Shown here: in pieces, positions 6,600 through 14,389 of the stretch
Layout: each line of letters begins with the position of its first letter
Position numbering within the stretch: the first letter of the stretch is position 1
Source of the DNA: Arthrobacter sp. NicSoilC5
GTDB lineage: Bacteria; Actinomycetota; Actinomycetes; Actinomycetales; Micrococcaceae
DNA: 64,000 nt
Direction of reading: 5' to 3'
Assembly: GCF_019977395.1 (NCBI RefSeq)
Contig: NZ_AP024660.1
Span: 992,001-1,056,000 of the forward strand
Made by a program: the position numbers and the translations under genes
The notes under the pieces: model-generated
Told to the model about the DNA's origin: nothing
Databases searched by the model: none
Seen by the model: only the letters and a program-made list of their open reading frames with translations

Positions 6600-8471
6600 T
6601 TATTCATGCCCTGCCCTGGCTTGATTACTCGCCACTTGGACCCTTTGCCGATCGAGCCAGGACGAGATCTCCTCCATCGCTTTCTGCGGCTGTGGCGCTG
6701 CCGAATATACCCGGACCTCAAGGTAGCCGGTGTGGCTGATCCCCAGCGGCGGCAGATCGTCTTCCCGCAGCCTGACCACGAGATAGCCGGCCGCCAACAG
6801 GTCGGCGGTCTTCCGCTCATCCGTCATGACCTTGGCAGGTTCCTTGTGCCAGTAGGCTCCGTCGTACTCGACAACCAGGAGCCGGCCGTCGATCTTGACG
6901 CTGATGTCAGCCGACCAGGACTTGCGCGTCGTGAACGCCTTTTCCCGCAGCACGGCACCTGAGCGTGCCCCGGGGAAGAGCTTCTCCGCGGCAGCGTGGT
7001 GAGCCAGCTCGACTTTGGACTTGCCGACCTTGCGGCACTCCGGGCACTCAGCCCCGTTCGACCGGACGCTAAGGGAGCTCGTCCAGACGTGGGCAGGGTC
7101 GATGGCACAGATCCACTCCGGCACGAACGGCGTCGCCGCATGGGGCCGGACGTGCCAGGCGATCACCGGATTGGCCGGGCTCCACTCTGCCGCCAGCCCG
7201 GGGTCCTGCCAGGCCAGTGATCCGAGGATGGTGCGGCATCGCGGGCAGCGCAACCGGTCGTACTTGTCGCGGTTCCGCGGGGACTCCTCCCATTCATGGC
7301 CGCAGCAATCTGCCAGCCACCACACGACGCGCTTCGAATCCCAGACAACGTCGCGGGGAGTGAGCTTGCCGTTACGGGTCGGGTGCCACTGGGAGGCAAT
7401 CTCCGGCAGGGTGTCCGCGAGCCAGTTCTTCTGTGTAGCCCGGGTTGCTGCGCCGCGGCAGCTCGGGCAGCCCGACTGCAGGAAAGTGAGCGGGCTGATG
7501 CGGGGATGGTGGCCGGCGGGGCAGCGGAAGCGCCGGAGGCGCCAGTCCCCGACGACCATGACAGTTGCCGGGTCATCCTCGTCTGCCCATGCATCCTTGA
7601 GTTCTGGCACTTCGGCGACCGGCGTGATCTTCCACTGTTCGTACTTCTTGTCCCATTCCGCTTTCCGAATAGCTCTGCATTCAGGGCAGGAGTGGCGGCC
7701 GGCGGTCATGTCCAGGACTTTGGCGGTGAACTGGTGCCCGCAGTCGGGGCAGGTCCAGTGGCATTCCCGTGTGGCGCGGAGCGTGACGGTGCGGAAGGTC
7801 TTCTCGCTGTTGCGTTCGTGGTCCCACCAGTCGAGGGCGGCGTCGTCTGACTCCGAGAGCATGGCCTTCGGCTTCTTGGGGCTGGTCGGATTGCCCGAGC
7901 GGATATTCCTGGCAGCGACCTTCCCAGTTTCAGATGAGGTGGGACTGGCAGACCGGGTGTTCCGGGAGCAGGAGCAGCCCCACCCGATGTCCCACATGCG
8001 CTCCGCTGAGATGCGTTTGCAGGCGCGGCAGCGCGCAATAATCGGATCGCTGCCATCGTTGACATCAACTATTGTGCGGATGAAGTCGTATTCGTTCCGG
8101 TCCAGGTGGGCGATGATCTCCTCGCGCGAATAGATGCGCCGGGGAAGCTCGTTTCCGGACATCTGGCGGACCCACTTCGCCCACTCCGTCCAATAGCAGG
8201 CCCGGCACGTTTTCTCCCCGACGGCATTCTTGTCCAGCGTGTATTCGAACCTGTAGTGGGCCTGCACCCCGCAGTCGAGGCAGGTGGTCAGACGCCACTC
8301 CTTGGGGCCAACGAAGGGTTCGTCCGCTCGGAGCCCGCCCTGGCGCAGGATGTCGTCGATGCAGCTGTCGCACCAGGCCGGCTTGCTGCGTGTCCTGAAG
8401 GCGGCCACGTTTCCGCAGGAGTCGGTTGAGCAGACCTGCTGTGTTGATGCCGATGGTGTTGCAGTGCTCAT
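6600..8471 (-). CDS. Multi-zinc-ribbon protein with Vsr/DUF559-like nuclease domain
   Basis: The 623-residue protein holds about seven CxxC/CxxxH zinc knuckles in series (for example TTCLDCG/CRAC, WTCPDCGH/SCPEC, FRCPAGHH/GCPSC, DCCGHEW/RCPRC, ECPEC). These match the repeated probable zinc-ribbon (DUF4379) type. The last 120 residues look like a PD-(D/E)xK nuclease of the Vsr/DUF559 group: SADISVKIDG, VVEYDGAYWHKE, the KTADLLAAGYLVVRLRED strand-helix. The likely catalytic residues are the Asp of SADI and the Glu/Asp of VEYDG. Zinc ribbons probably bind DNA and the end domain cuts it. Its location beside a GIY-YIG nuclease, an HNH nuclease and a Pycsar-like operon fits a defence role, but target and trigger are unknown. 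The ATG at 8471 is followed by a low-complexity MSTATPSAS lead. Confidence 0.75.
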   Translation of the reverse strand: MSTATPSASTQQVCSTDSCGNVAAFRTRSKPAWCDSCIDDILRQGGLRADEPFVGPKEWRLTTCLDCGVQAHYRFEYTLDKNAVGEKTCRACYWTEWAKWVRQMSGNELPRRIYSREEIIAHLDRNEYDFIRTIVDVNDGSDPIIARCRACKRISAERMWDIGWGCSCSRNTRSASPTSSETGKVAARNIRSGNPTSPKKPKAMLSESDDAALDWWDHERNSEKTFRTVTLRATRECHWTCPDCGHQFTAKVLDMTAGRHSCPECRAIRKAEWDKKYEQWKITPVAEVPELKDAWADEDDPATVMVVGDWRLRRFRCPAGHHPRISPLTFLQSGCPSCRGAATRATQKNWLADTLPEIASQWHPTRNGKLTPRDVVWDSKRVVWWLADCCGHEWEESPRNRDKYDRLRCPRCRTILGSLAWQDPGLAAEWSPANPVIAWHVRPHAATPFVPEWICAIDPAHVWTSSLSVRSNGAECPECRKVGKSKVELAHHAAAEKLFPGARSGAVLREKAFTTRKSWSADISVKIDGRLLVVEYDGAYWHKEPAKVMTDERKTADLLAAGYLVVRLREDDLPPLGISHTGYLEVRVYSAAPQPQKAMEEISSWLDRQRVQVASNQARAGHE

Positions 8472-8901
8472 GTCTCCCCCTGATGTGTCTGGCGATCACT
8501 CTAGACGAATTCGTGCACCGCCCAGCTCCCGGAAGTCGCCCCGGGCACGCCACGGCGCGGGATAACTGGCAACCACCGAGCGGCGAGGCTTCTGGAGGAG
8601 CTCTTCGAAAAGCTCGACCCATGCTTCCCACCTCGCACAAATTGACAATTGTCAAGATGAAAAAGACTTGTACCGGAATTGTTAACGTTCCGCCACTCTG
8701 GACAGACAACAAGCTGCACAATTCTGTCATTGCAAGAGCAAGTCGTAATAGGGCACGTAAGTCGTAAGGGGGAAGAACAGCAACATTAGGACGATGTGTC
8801 TATGTCGTCAGCGGAGTGAGAGTGGACGATGAGATGCCTCTGGATCTAACTCGTACTTTAGGCGCTCCGGTGCTCCGGACAGGCCACGGCCGCAACCCTT
8901 C
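8472..8901. other. 430-bp spacer without a convincing gene
   Basis: This A+T-richer stretch lies between the zinc-ribbon nuclease, whose promoter must be here, and the transposase relic. Apart from a 14-bp palindrome at 8642-8655 and a looser CGGAA/TTCCG inverted pair near 8679-8697, I see no gene, RNA or terminator. Short frames on both strands lack ribosome-binding sites. Confidence 0.5.
8642..8655. promoter_or_regulatory. 14-bp perfect palindrome, possible operator
   Basis: TTGACAATTGTCAA reads the same on both strands and contains TTGACA, the -35 consensus, in each direction. It lies about 170 bp upstream of the zinc-ribbon nuclease start. It may be a dimeric repressor site overlapping a promoter. 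No good -10 element is visible at 17 nt on either strand, so its role is open. Confidence 0.35.
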
Positions 8902-10053
8902 CTAGTAATCTCCCCGGACGGATGGCCACACCTGGACCACCCAGCGATCAAAAATTACAGATAAATCATCAACCAGGATGAGGTCGTCTTCACTGGCGCT
9001 CACGTCTCTTTGACCGCTCCGAGACTGCCCAGGCAACTTGTCAATGAACTGATCTTGGATGGTGATGAAGGCCCGTTCAACAATCGCATTGGCCCAGAGT
9101 GTCTTCGGGGTGATGACGAGTGTTATACCGAGTCCTCGGCAAGCGGACTCGGGCGAGGGAGAGCCGTCATCCTCGTCGATCAGCACTCTGGAGGGCCGGA
9201 TGGGGGGACGCCGGGCAGCGGCAGCAGCGTGCCTCGCATCATCAAGGAGTTCCGGCCAAGGAAATTTCAGCCGCTGCAATTCCTCGGGCCGGAGCAGCGT
9301 CCCAACGGGTCTGGCCCCTGGTGGCGCTGATGCTTGGTCAATGAGGTTGATTACGTCCGGCCTCTTATCCCCTACTTGGACGCTGGTTGCCGGTATCGAC
9401 CGGCTCGATTTGTCGATCATGATGGTCAGACTCGCCATTTCCGGCTGTCCGATTGAGGTTTTGACTCTTACAGAAGAAGTCAGTGAGCTGATTTGCGCTT
9501 CAGTACCGGGCAGGAAGGCACGCAACTTGCAGATCCGGGCTGGCAGGGGATGGTGCGACGAGAGCGGCATCCGTTGGCGCGGGATGAAATTGCCCACCAC
9601 GACCAGCGGCGCTTGCGACCGCCCGGAGGAAGACGCGTCATTCAAGTACGAGCAGTCCATCCAGGTCCCGGTCTTGGAGAGGCACTTTCGGTCGGCGGCG
9701 CCGGCAGTTATACCGCCCCGGCGCCTAGGAAATGTTGAGCGCAGGGTCGCTTGTTCGCCTGGCCAGGCAGGCACTGCAGCCGTCTCTTCACCTTCCCGCC
9801 GAAGCAGGATGACTGACACCCCAGATTGACTACAGGACAAGTGCGGGCGACAGGTCCGGTGAATCATCTTGGGCATCAACATAGTAGGCGCTCCTCTGCC
9901 TGCCTCATGCACTGAGGCTACAACCCCGCACCTACTTGAGAACATACGGGCGGCTTTATCGTTCGCAACCCCGACTCGGGCATAGTCCCGTGTGGGAACT
10001 TTTCCACTCCAGGAAACCGTACAAGTCAGTGATGGCTGCAAGGGTCGCATCAC
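8902..10053 (-). mobile_element. Truncated Mu/rve-type DDE transposase relic
   Basis: The last 180 residues of this open frame (about 9447 down to 8902) resemble the catalytic core of actinobacterial Mu-type transposases. LTIMIDKSSRSIP supplies the first Asp, PSRVLIDEDDG the second, and LGITLVITPKTLWANAIVER the Glu, in the spacing expected for a DDE enzyme. The end, VIFDRWVVQVWPSVRGDY, breaks off where the family continues with its beta-barrel domain, so the 3' part is lost. The first 200 residues do not resemble the family's N-terminal DNA-binding domains and are probably fortuitous reading frame. No terminal inverted repeats or target duplication were found. It is a non-functional remnant marking insertion activity in the island. 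Confidence 0.6.
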
Positions 10054-10083
10054 CCTCTTCGTCCTTCTGGTTTACACGGCCAG

Positions 10084-10239
10084 TCACATGCCCTTGTGCG
10101 GGATCCGGGCGATAGCCAAATCCCGCGTCACGACCTTGTTCCTGCCCATCATCGAACCGCTGAATGCAAAGTCGATCATGGCGGCGAATCGCTCCAGCAC
10201 CTGGCAATGAAGACGGCACTGCGTGATCGGGTCACCCAT
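10084..10239 (-). CDS. Small ORF, 51 aa, uncertain
   Basis: An ATG at 10239 lies 8 nt after AAGGGG and opens a 51-residue frame beginning MGDPITQCRLHCQVLERFAA and ending IARIPHKGM. Composition is protein-like, with an amphipathic segment IDFAFSGSMMGRNKVVTRD. It overlaps the 5' part of a frame on the opposite strand (10207-10590), so at most one of the two is likely to be real here. It may be a remnant of a longer gene. Family not recognised. Confidence 0.25.
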   Translation of the reverse strand: MGDPITQCRLHCQVLERFAAMIDFAFSGSMMGRNKVVTRDLAIARIPHKGM

Positions 10240-10590
10240 AAGGATTCCCCTTATCGTCACGGGTTTTGGGAAAGTTCAGAGATTCCGGAAAATCCCGCTG
10301 AACTGATGAATCTGGACGCTTTCGGGGACTTCGCAACTGCAGACCGGCTGTTTGTCGACGCGATACTCCAACGCGGGCCAAGGTGGGATTTTGGTAGTCC
10401 GGACGACCAGGTTGCTGCTCGGCGGCGGGAAATCGAGCGCGAGGCAAGGGTAAGGGAAGAGGAACGACGGCATCTCGAAGCAATTGAGGCACGAATCGAG
10501 GAGATGAACAGCAAAGCGCTTCGCCCGAGACAGCGTACGGGGCCCACACCGTGCACACCGAAGACGGGCCGTTCGTCTGGGCGACAATGA
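10207..10590 (+). CDS. Hypothetical coiled-coil protein, possibly part of a broken gene
   Basis: The frame from ATG 10207 encodes 127 residues. The middle (NLDAFGDFATADRLFVDAIL) looks folded, and residues 75-105 are a charged coiled coil (VAARRREIEREARVREEERR). The C-terminal 25 residues are low quality, while the overlapping frame at 10551 carries a zinc-finger-like sequence on the same strand. A frameshift near 10510-10540 could therefore have split one gene into two frames. No ribosome-binding site is clear at 10207. Function unknown. Confidence 0.35.
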   Translation: MKTALRDRVTHKDSPYRHGFWESSEIPENPAELMNLDAFGDFATADRLFVDAILQRGPRWDFGSPDDQVAARRREIEREARVREEERRHLEAIEARIEEMNSKALRPRQRTGPTPCTPKTGRSSGRQ

Positions 10591-11234
10591 CCGAATGTTG
10601 GAGCTGCGAACACCCGATGCTGCTCTGGAACGCCCAACCAGTCCGGCCCGCAGTCCAGCACATGTCAGCCCCGCCGCTGGCGTTGAAACGCGAAGTCGGA
10701 GTGAAGCGCTACGAAAACCACCCGGACGTCCATAAAGTCCTGAACAACTGGATGAGGCCCATCCATGCCGATGTGGATAAAGCGCTAATTAAGACCCGGC
10801 GCAGCGAAACGAAAGCGGCGGAATACAGCGCTTTCGTCTCCCCTGTTTGCGACGCCTTGATCGGTCAGACGTTCGTCTCATGCATCCGAGTAGAGAAATG
10901 GTCACTGATCAGCGCCCCACTGCTGAAAAGGACGAGAACGCAGACCAAACAACCAACGCACCCTTACCCCCGAAAAGGAAGGCCTCAAAAGCAGCGACCA
11001 CCCTCCCTCGCGCCGGTCGAAAGAAACCTACGAAGACAGACAGGGGGTGCCAGACAAACTGCAAACAGACCGCAAAAGACATGGGAGGAGCTCGATTCGC
11101 CCGAAGGCATCACGGAGGCGAGACGAAAATTCATGGGCACCGCCCGCCCCTACCGAGGCAACTGATAGTTCACCTGGTTCAATGGTCGGCATTACGACCT
11201 CGACACATCTCACGACTACCTGTCCGCAGAGTAA
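10551..11234 (+). pseudogene. Decayed gene with zinc-finger-like N-terminus and in-frame stops
   Basis: From GTG 10551 the frame encodes a CWSC knuckle followed by HPMLLWNAQP, then a charged helical region (VHKVLNNWMRPIHADVDKAL), then SPVCDALIG, where a partner CPVC may have lost its first Cys. The frame meets TGA and TAG at 11163-11168 and then continues with the protein-like tail FTWFNGRHYDLDTSHDYLSA before TAA at 11232-11234. The double stop inside otherwise coherent sequence points to decay. The overlapping coiled-coil frame at 10207-10590 may be its original N-terminal part. The family is not firmly recognised. Confidence 0.45.
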
Positions 11235-11422
11235 GCACACATAGCAGCAGCTGTGACGTGGGACGCTTCCTCCGAGCGCCTGACCGGAAAGATCTGAGGA
11301 GCACCGGGTTCCCCACAGGGGACTGTCAACCTCCCGGCCATCGGGGCGGGGTCATCTGGACTACTCTCCAGACCGCTTCGTGAACGGCGCAAACATTCCC
11401 AAAACGTAAGGGCGGACGCTGT

Positions 11423-11947
11423 TTAGACGGCTTCCAAGTTGCCCGCTGTCGCCATCGTTTCCACGAATCTAATGCCCTGTTCGGTGAGCTTATATACGTA
11501 TGCGGCTCTGATCTCCGGGCTATTCGGGCCCATTGTCGTAACTCCCCCATAGCCGGCCGCGGATACCAGTCCTTCAGTGCAAAGGGAGAGGAAGAAAAAG
11601 GGATCAACGGCCAAATGGATCGTAGTGCCGGAGCCCTTCCCAACAAAGGCCGCTAACAGCCTCAACTCCATCTGCGTGTATCGGTGGCTAAGGAGTTGGA
11701 GGTTGGCTTTGTACTGACGCACAGAAGCCGCAGGAATCTCCCCGCGGTCAAAGCGTATGTGACACACAGCGCACAGGAGAATCAGATTTTCGAAGGAGTG
11801 TTCCTTCACTTTCGCCCACGGTTCTATATGCGCCATCTCCAGCCCAGAGGTCCCCCTGCAAGTGGGGACGGCACACCTGTAGCCAGCTTCTTCTTTGATC
11901 TTCCGGGCAAGCCCGGCCGGGACAGTCCTCCCGGGTGAACTAGTCAT
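11423..11947 (-). CDS. HNH endonuclease
   Basis: The 174-residue protein has an HNH/treble-clef nuclease fold at residues 23-70: CAVPTC knuckle, LEMAHIEPW with the catalytic His, then ENLILLCAVCHIRFDRG with the Asn and the second metal-binding pair. The C-terminal 60 residues (AYVYKLTEQGIRFVETMA) look like a winged-helix end. HNH enzymes of this size occur in restriction and phage-related loci. The ATG at 11947 was chosen because the sequence becomes protein-like there; an in-frame ATG at 11956 and a longer start at 12043 exist, and no strong ribosome-binding site decides. It is on the same strand as the Pycsar-like operon, 221 nt downstream of it, and probably has its own promoter. Confidence 0.7.
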   Translation of the reverse strand: MTSSPGRTVPAGLARKIKEEAGYRCAVPTCRGTSGLEMAHIEPWAKVKEHSFENLILLCAVCHIRFDRGEIPAASVRQYKANLQLLSHRYTQMELRLLAAFVGKGSGTTIHLAVDPFFFLSLCTEGLVSAAGYGGVTTMGPNSPEIRAAYVYKLTEQGIRFVETMATAGNLEAV

Positions 11948-12168
11948 TTTTCCACACATTTCCCGCGACACTGACTTCCGTGCCCGCGGAAAAGTCCCGC
12001 CGCCTCGGCCCGTTGAGGGACTGGTTGCCGTTATTAGCCACACACGAAAGTCTATTGTTGATCTGAGCGATGAAACCTTGATCTATATAGATTATCGGTC
12101 GGACCTAGAGGAAACAGCCGGTGGTAACAATTGCTGCACTCTCCTCTGGGTGATAAATAGCCAATGCC

Positions 12169-12747
12169 TCATGCGGTCAGGCCCATACTTATAGCAACAC
12201 ATAAGAGCCCCAGAATGGCGAGGAGGGCGAACCCCTTCACGGCCATAGAACAGGCCTCGAATTTGCGACCCGCGAGATGGGATAGGTCTAGTACTTGCTG
12301 CCAGGCATCCATTCGGACATCTACTCGTTTGGTGTGCTCGATCATTTGCTCCGCGGTAACCGCTTGGAGCGCAGGCCATGCAAACCGGTTGAGCTGGGCG
12401 TATCTGGTCGCGGTTTGCGGACCGATAGCCCTCACCAGCCAGTAGAGCGTCCATAAGAAGGCCGCTAGTGCACCTAGAGCCAGCGGGCCCACAACGAAAG
12501 CTTGGATACTTCCTTTGCCTATAGCGGCTGTCACAGTTTTTGCATTAGTAATAAGCATGGTCAGGATGACACCGAGCCCAGCAGTGAGAATCGTGGCCTT
12601 CGTGTCGGCAAAACGAACCCAGTTTGCCATCTGATCCATCGCCTGGAATCCGCCGTCTGCGGGCTTTCCGTCCCATTTATCATCGGCTCCACCGAACTCT
12701 GTAGCCGGACTGGGTCGGGAACCTGTTGAACTCTTAGGCCACTTCAA
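12169..12747 (-). CDS. Pycsar-type membrane effector (DUF5706/PycTM-like)
   Basis: The 192-residue protein carries the DUF5706/PycTM signature: ANWVRFADTKATILTAGLGV entering the first membrane helix (about 52-69), a second helix at about 83-106 (FLWTLYWLVRAI), a cytoplasmic part with QQVLDLSHLAGRKFEACS, and a last helix at about 172-190. In Pycsar defence, PycTM effectors sense a cyclic pyrimidine nucleotide and damage the membrane, stopping phage spread by killing the cell. Here the gene follows an E2-like protein and a cyclase. Its start is a TTG at 12747 with AAGGAG 6 nt upstream, lying inside the E2-like gene (14-nt overlap), which would keep expression low and coupled. Activity is inferred from family, not shown. 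Confidence 0.75.
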   Translation of the reverse strand: MKWPKSSTGSRPSPATEFGGADDKWDGKPADGGFQAMDQMANWVRFADTKATILTAGLGVILTMLITNAKTVTAAIGKGSIQAFVVGPLALGALAAFLWTLYWLVRAIGPQTATRYAQLNRFAWPALQAVTAEQMIEHTKRVDVRMDAWQQVLDLSHLAGRKFEACSMAVKGFALLAILGLLCVAISMGLTA

Positions 12748-13354
12748 GGTGAACTCCTTCGACCGGCCATCGTCGCGTCATCCGCCACTCCGTATAGGCC
12801 GACAACCAGTGCGCTGCCCAGCCCGTCACCGTCGCAACAGTGTGTTCTTCGGGATTCCAATCATTATTGTCGGCTACGCACAAGTTGCCGTTGTCGTAAA
12901 GGTGGGGCGAAGGTTGCCACCGCCGCCCGGCTGATACGCCGAGACGAACACCGCCAAGTACGGTAACCCGAGGAAGCTGCCCGTCTTTCCGCAGGATGAC
13001 GGCGATTTGGAAACGGCCCCGCCCTGTGTCGATAACGCCGACCCAGCATGGATTGACCCCAGCCCCGGGTGGAAGGTACCTGAAGTTTGGAAACGAGCCT
13101 TCCATGGCGTTGACGTGGCGGCTGATCTGGTTCTCGTCAGCCCACCATGCGATTGGTGGGCCATCCGCAGCGTCGAATTCTTCAACTCCACCATGAAAGG
13201 TGTGACTGGATACAGGGGTGACGGGGCCGAATGTGGAGTGTAAATGGTCTCCGGCGCCGGTAGCCGTGACATCATTAAAGACAATTCGTCCATCAACGGT
13301 CACGAAGCGAGGAACCGTGACACCGTGATGGCGCAGCAGCGCGGGAATGGTCAT
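12734..13354 (-). CDS. Ubiquitin-conjugating enzyme (E2)-like protein
   Basis: The 206-residue protein has the bacterial E2 (UBC-like) pattern in its C-terminal half. Strands FQIAVILRKDG and RVTVLGGVRLGV precede SPHLYDNGNLCVADNNDWNP, which matches the HPN-Y-x-x-G-x-L-C active-site segment of E2 enzymes, with Cys159 in the catalytic position and His151/Tyr153 in place. VTGWAAHWLSAYTEWRMTRR is the following helix. E2 enzymes carry a ubiquitin-like protein as a thioester; bacterial relatives act in CBASS (Cap2) and Bil loci. No E1, JAB peptidase or ubiquitin-like gene is next to it. It is the middle gene of a cyclase-E2-effector operon: it starts 9 nt after the cyclase stop behind AAGGAG. Enzymatic competence is inferred from one motif. 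Confidence 0.65.
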   Translation of the reverse strand: MTIPALLRHHGVTVPRFVTVDGRIVFNDVTATGAGDHLHSTFGPVTPVSSHTFHGGVEEFDAADGPPIAWWADENQISRHVNAMEGSFPNFRYLPPGAGVNPCWVGVIDTGRGRFQIAVILRKDGQLPRVTVLGGVRLGVSAGRRWQPSPHLYDNGNLCVADNNDWNPEEHTVATVTGWAAHWLSAYTEWRMTRRWPVEGVHLEVA

Positions 13355-13363
13355 GCGTGCTCC

Positions 13364-14167
13364 TTAGGAGATGACTATGCTTTCGGTCGAATTGCCGTTT
13401 AGTTGCTGAACAGTCCCCGGGATGTGCCGGAGGGTGCGACGCCAGCGGTAGTCGTAATACTTGTAATTCTTGCGCCGATAGTCCCGCTGGTAGACCTTTG
13501 GCGAATCCTTGTGCTCGACGAAGGTATCTGTGCCCGGCAGCAAGCCTGCAAGCCCCTCACCCGCGATGATTTCCCAAGAATCGGCTTTCTTTTCACACTT
13601 CGCAGCGAAGTTCGCTGCGAAGCCAAGCGGGTTGATTTCACTTTGCTGCGAACTTCCGCTGCGTACGAATGTAATCCGCCCGTAATCGAGACCGGCACGC
13701 GCCTGTACTCGGGCAACGCCGAGCCGCTCGAGGCGAGGGTTGACAACGTTTTCAACAGCGTCGAGCGCAAATGAACATGCGCTTAGCGCCATCACACCAG
13801 CCACTTGCGGGTCTCCTGGACCGAATCCTGCAAAAAGTCCGTCACCGCGAAGGCCTAATGGAAATCCACCAAAGTTGACGACAGTCTCAACGAAGCCGGA
13901 CAGAACTGCATGAGCGAGATCTACGACCTCGGTTTCCTCATCCCAGAAGCTGCGTCCGGTGAAATCGGTCAAGTCTATGAACACGGCTACGATCGAGGCC
14001 GCTCGACGTTCGCCGACGGCGAGGTTTTCGAAGGCGGGGTGCCCCAATGCCTTCGATTCCAGTGCGGCAGACGCCCGGAGGGCCTCCTTCACCACGTAGT
14101 CGCCTCGCCGCGCACGGTAGTCCCGCAACACGGTGTCCCCGAAGTCGGTAGTCGTATAGTCACCCAT
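13364..14167 (-). CDS. Class III nucleotide cyclase, Pycsar PycC-like
   Basis: The 267-residue protein is a soluble adenylate/guanylate-cyclase-fold enzyme. Metal-binding Asp65 lies in AVFIDLTDFTGRSFW and Asp109 in PLGLRGDGLFAGF. The transition-state region reads LGFAANFAAKCEKKAD (Asn186, Lys190) after RAGLDYGRITF. Length and the lack of sensor domains match PycC, which makes cCMP or cUMP on phage infection; which base it uses cannot be read from sequence. It is the first gene of a tight three-gene operon with an E2-like protein and a PycTM-like effector. The ATG at 14167 follows CTGGAG by 7 nt. A role in eukaryote-like cAMP signalling is a less likely alternative given the neighbours. Confidence 0.75.
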   Translation of the reverse strand: MGDYTTTDFGDTVLRDYRARRGDYVVKEALRASAALESKALGHPAFENLAVGERRAASIVAVFIDLTDFTGRSFWDEETEVVDLAHAVLSGFVETVVNFGGFPLGLRGDGLFAGFGPGDPQVAGVMALSACSFALDAVENVVNPRLERLGVARVQARAGLDYGRITFVRSGSSQQSEINPLGFAANFAAKCEKKADSWEIIAGEGLAGLLPGTDTFVEHKDSPKVYQRDYRRKNYKYYDYRWRRTLRHIPGTVQQLNGNSTESIVIS

Positions 14168-14286
14168 CAGGAACTCCAGGCTCAGTCAAAGTTGCTCTGG
14201 TTTAAGCGGGGGGATTTAATGGCCTCATCTGCCCAGCTAGAGAAATTGCACAGTTAGGTCGAGGCATAAGTCGGCCTTCCGACTTT

Positions 14287-14328
14287 CACTTACTTGGCCA
14301 ACTGTATGAACAGTTGGCCAAGTAAGTG
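14287..14328. repeat. Perfect 18-bp inverted repeat with 6-nt loop
   Basis: CACTTACTTGGCCAACTG at 14287-14304 is followed by TATGAA and its exact reverse complement at 14311-14328. No T-run follows on either strand, so it is not a standard terminator. It lies about 120 bp upstream of the cyclase start and just beyond the end of the DUF2188 gene, so it could be an operator, a recombination site, or an RNA structure at the DUF2188 3' end. It contains the CCAACT/AGTTGG half-sites that recur on the other side of DUF2188. Confidence 0.7.
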
Positions 14329-14389
14329 TCAGCGTGGACGTCTAACGTGGAAAATGCCAAAGCTCCATCGGACCTCACGCCGCCCGCGG

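Noticed and set aside
9059..9829. Plus-strand frame of 256 codons opposite the transposase relic
   Set aside because: No domain and no ribosome-binding site; the minus strand carries recognisable DDE segments.
10551..11165. Calling this frame an intact CoiA-like competence protein
   Set aside because: Only one clear CxxC pair is left, and stops interrupt the sequence; the resemblance is too weak.
14287..14328. Calling the inverted repeat a standard terminator
   Set aside because: There is no T-run on either side, and the same half-sites recur in the other spacer.
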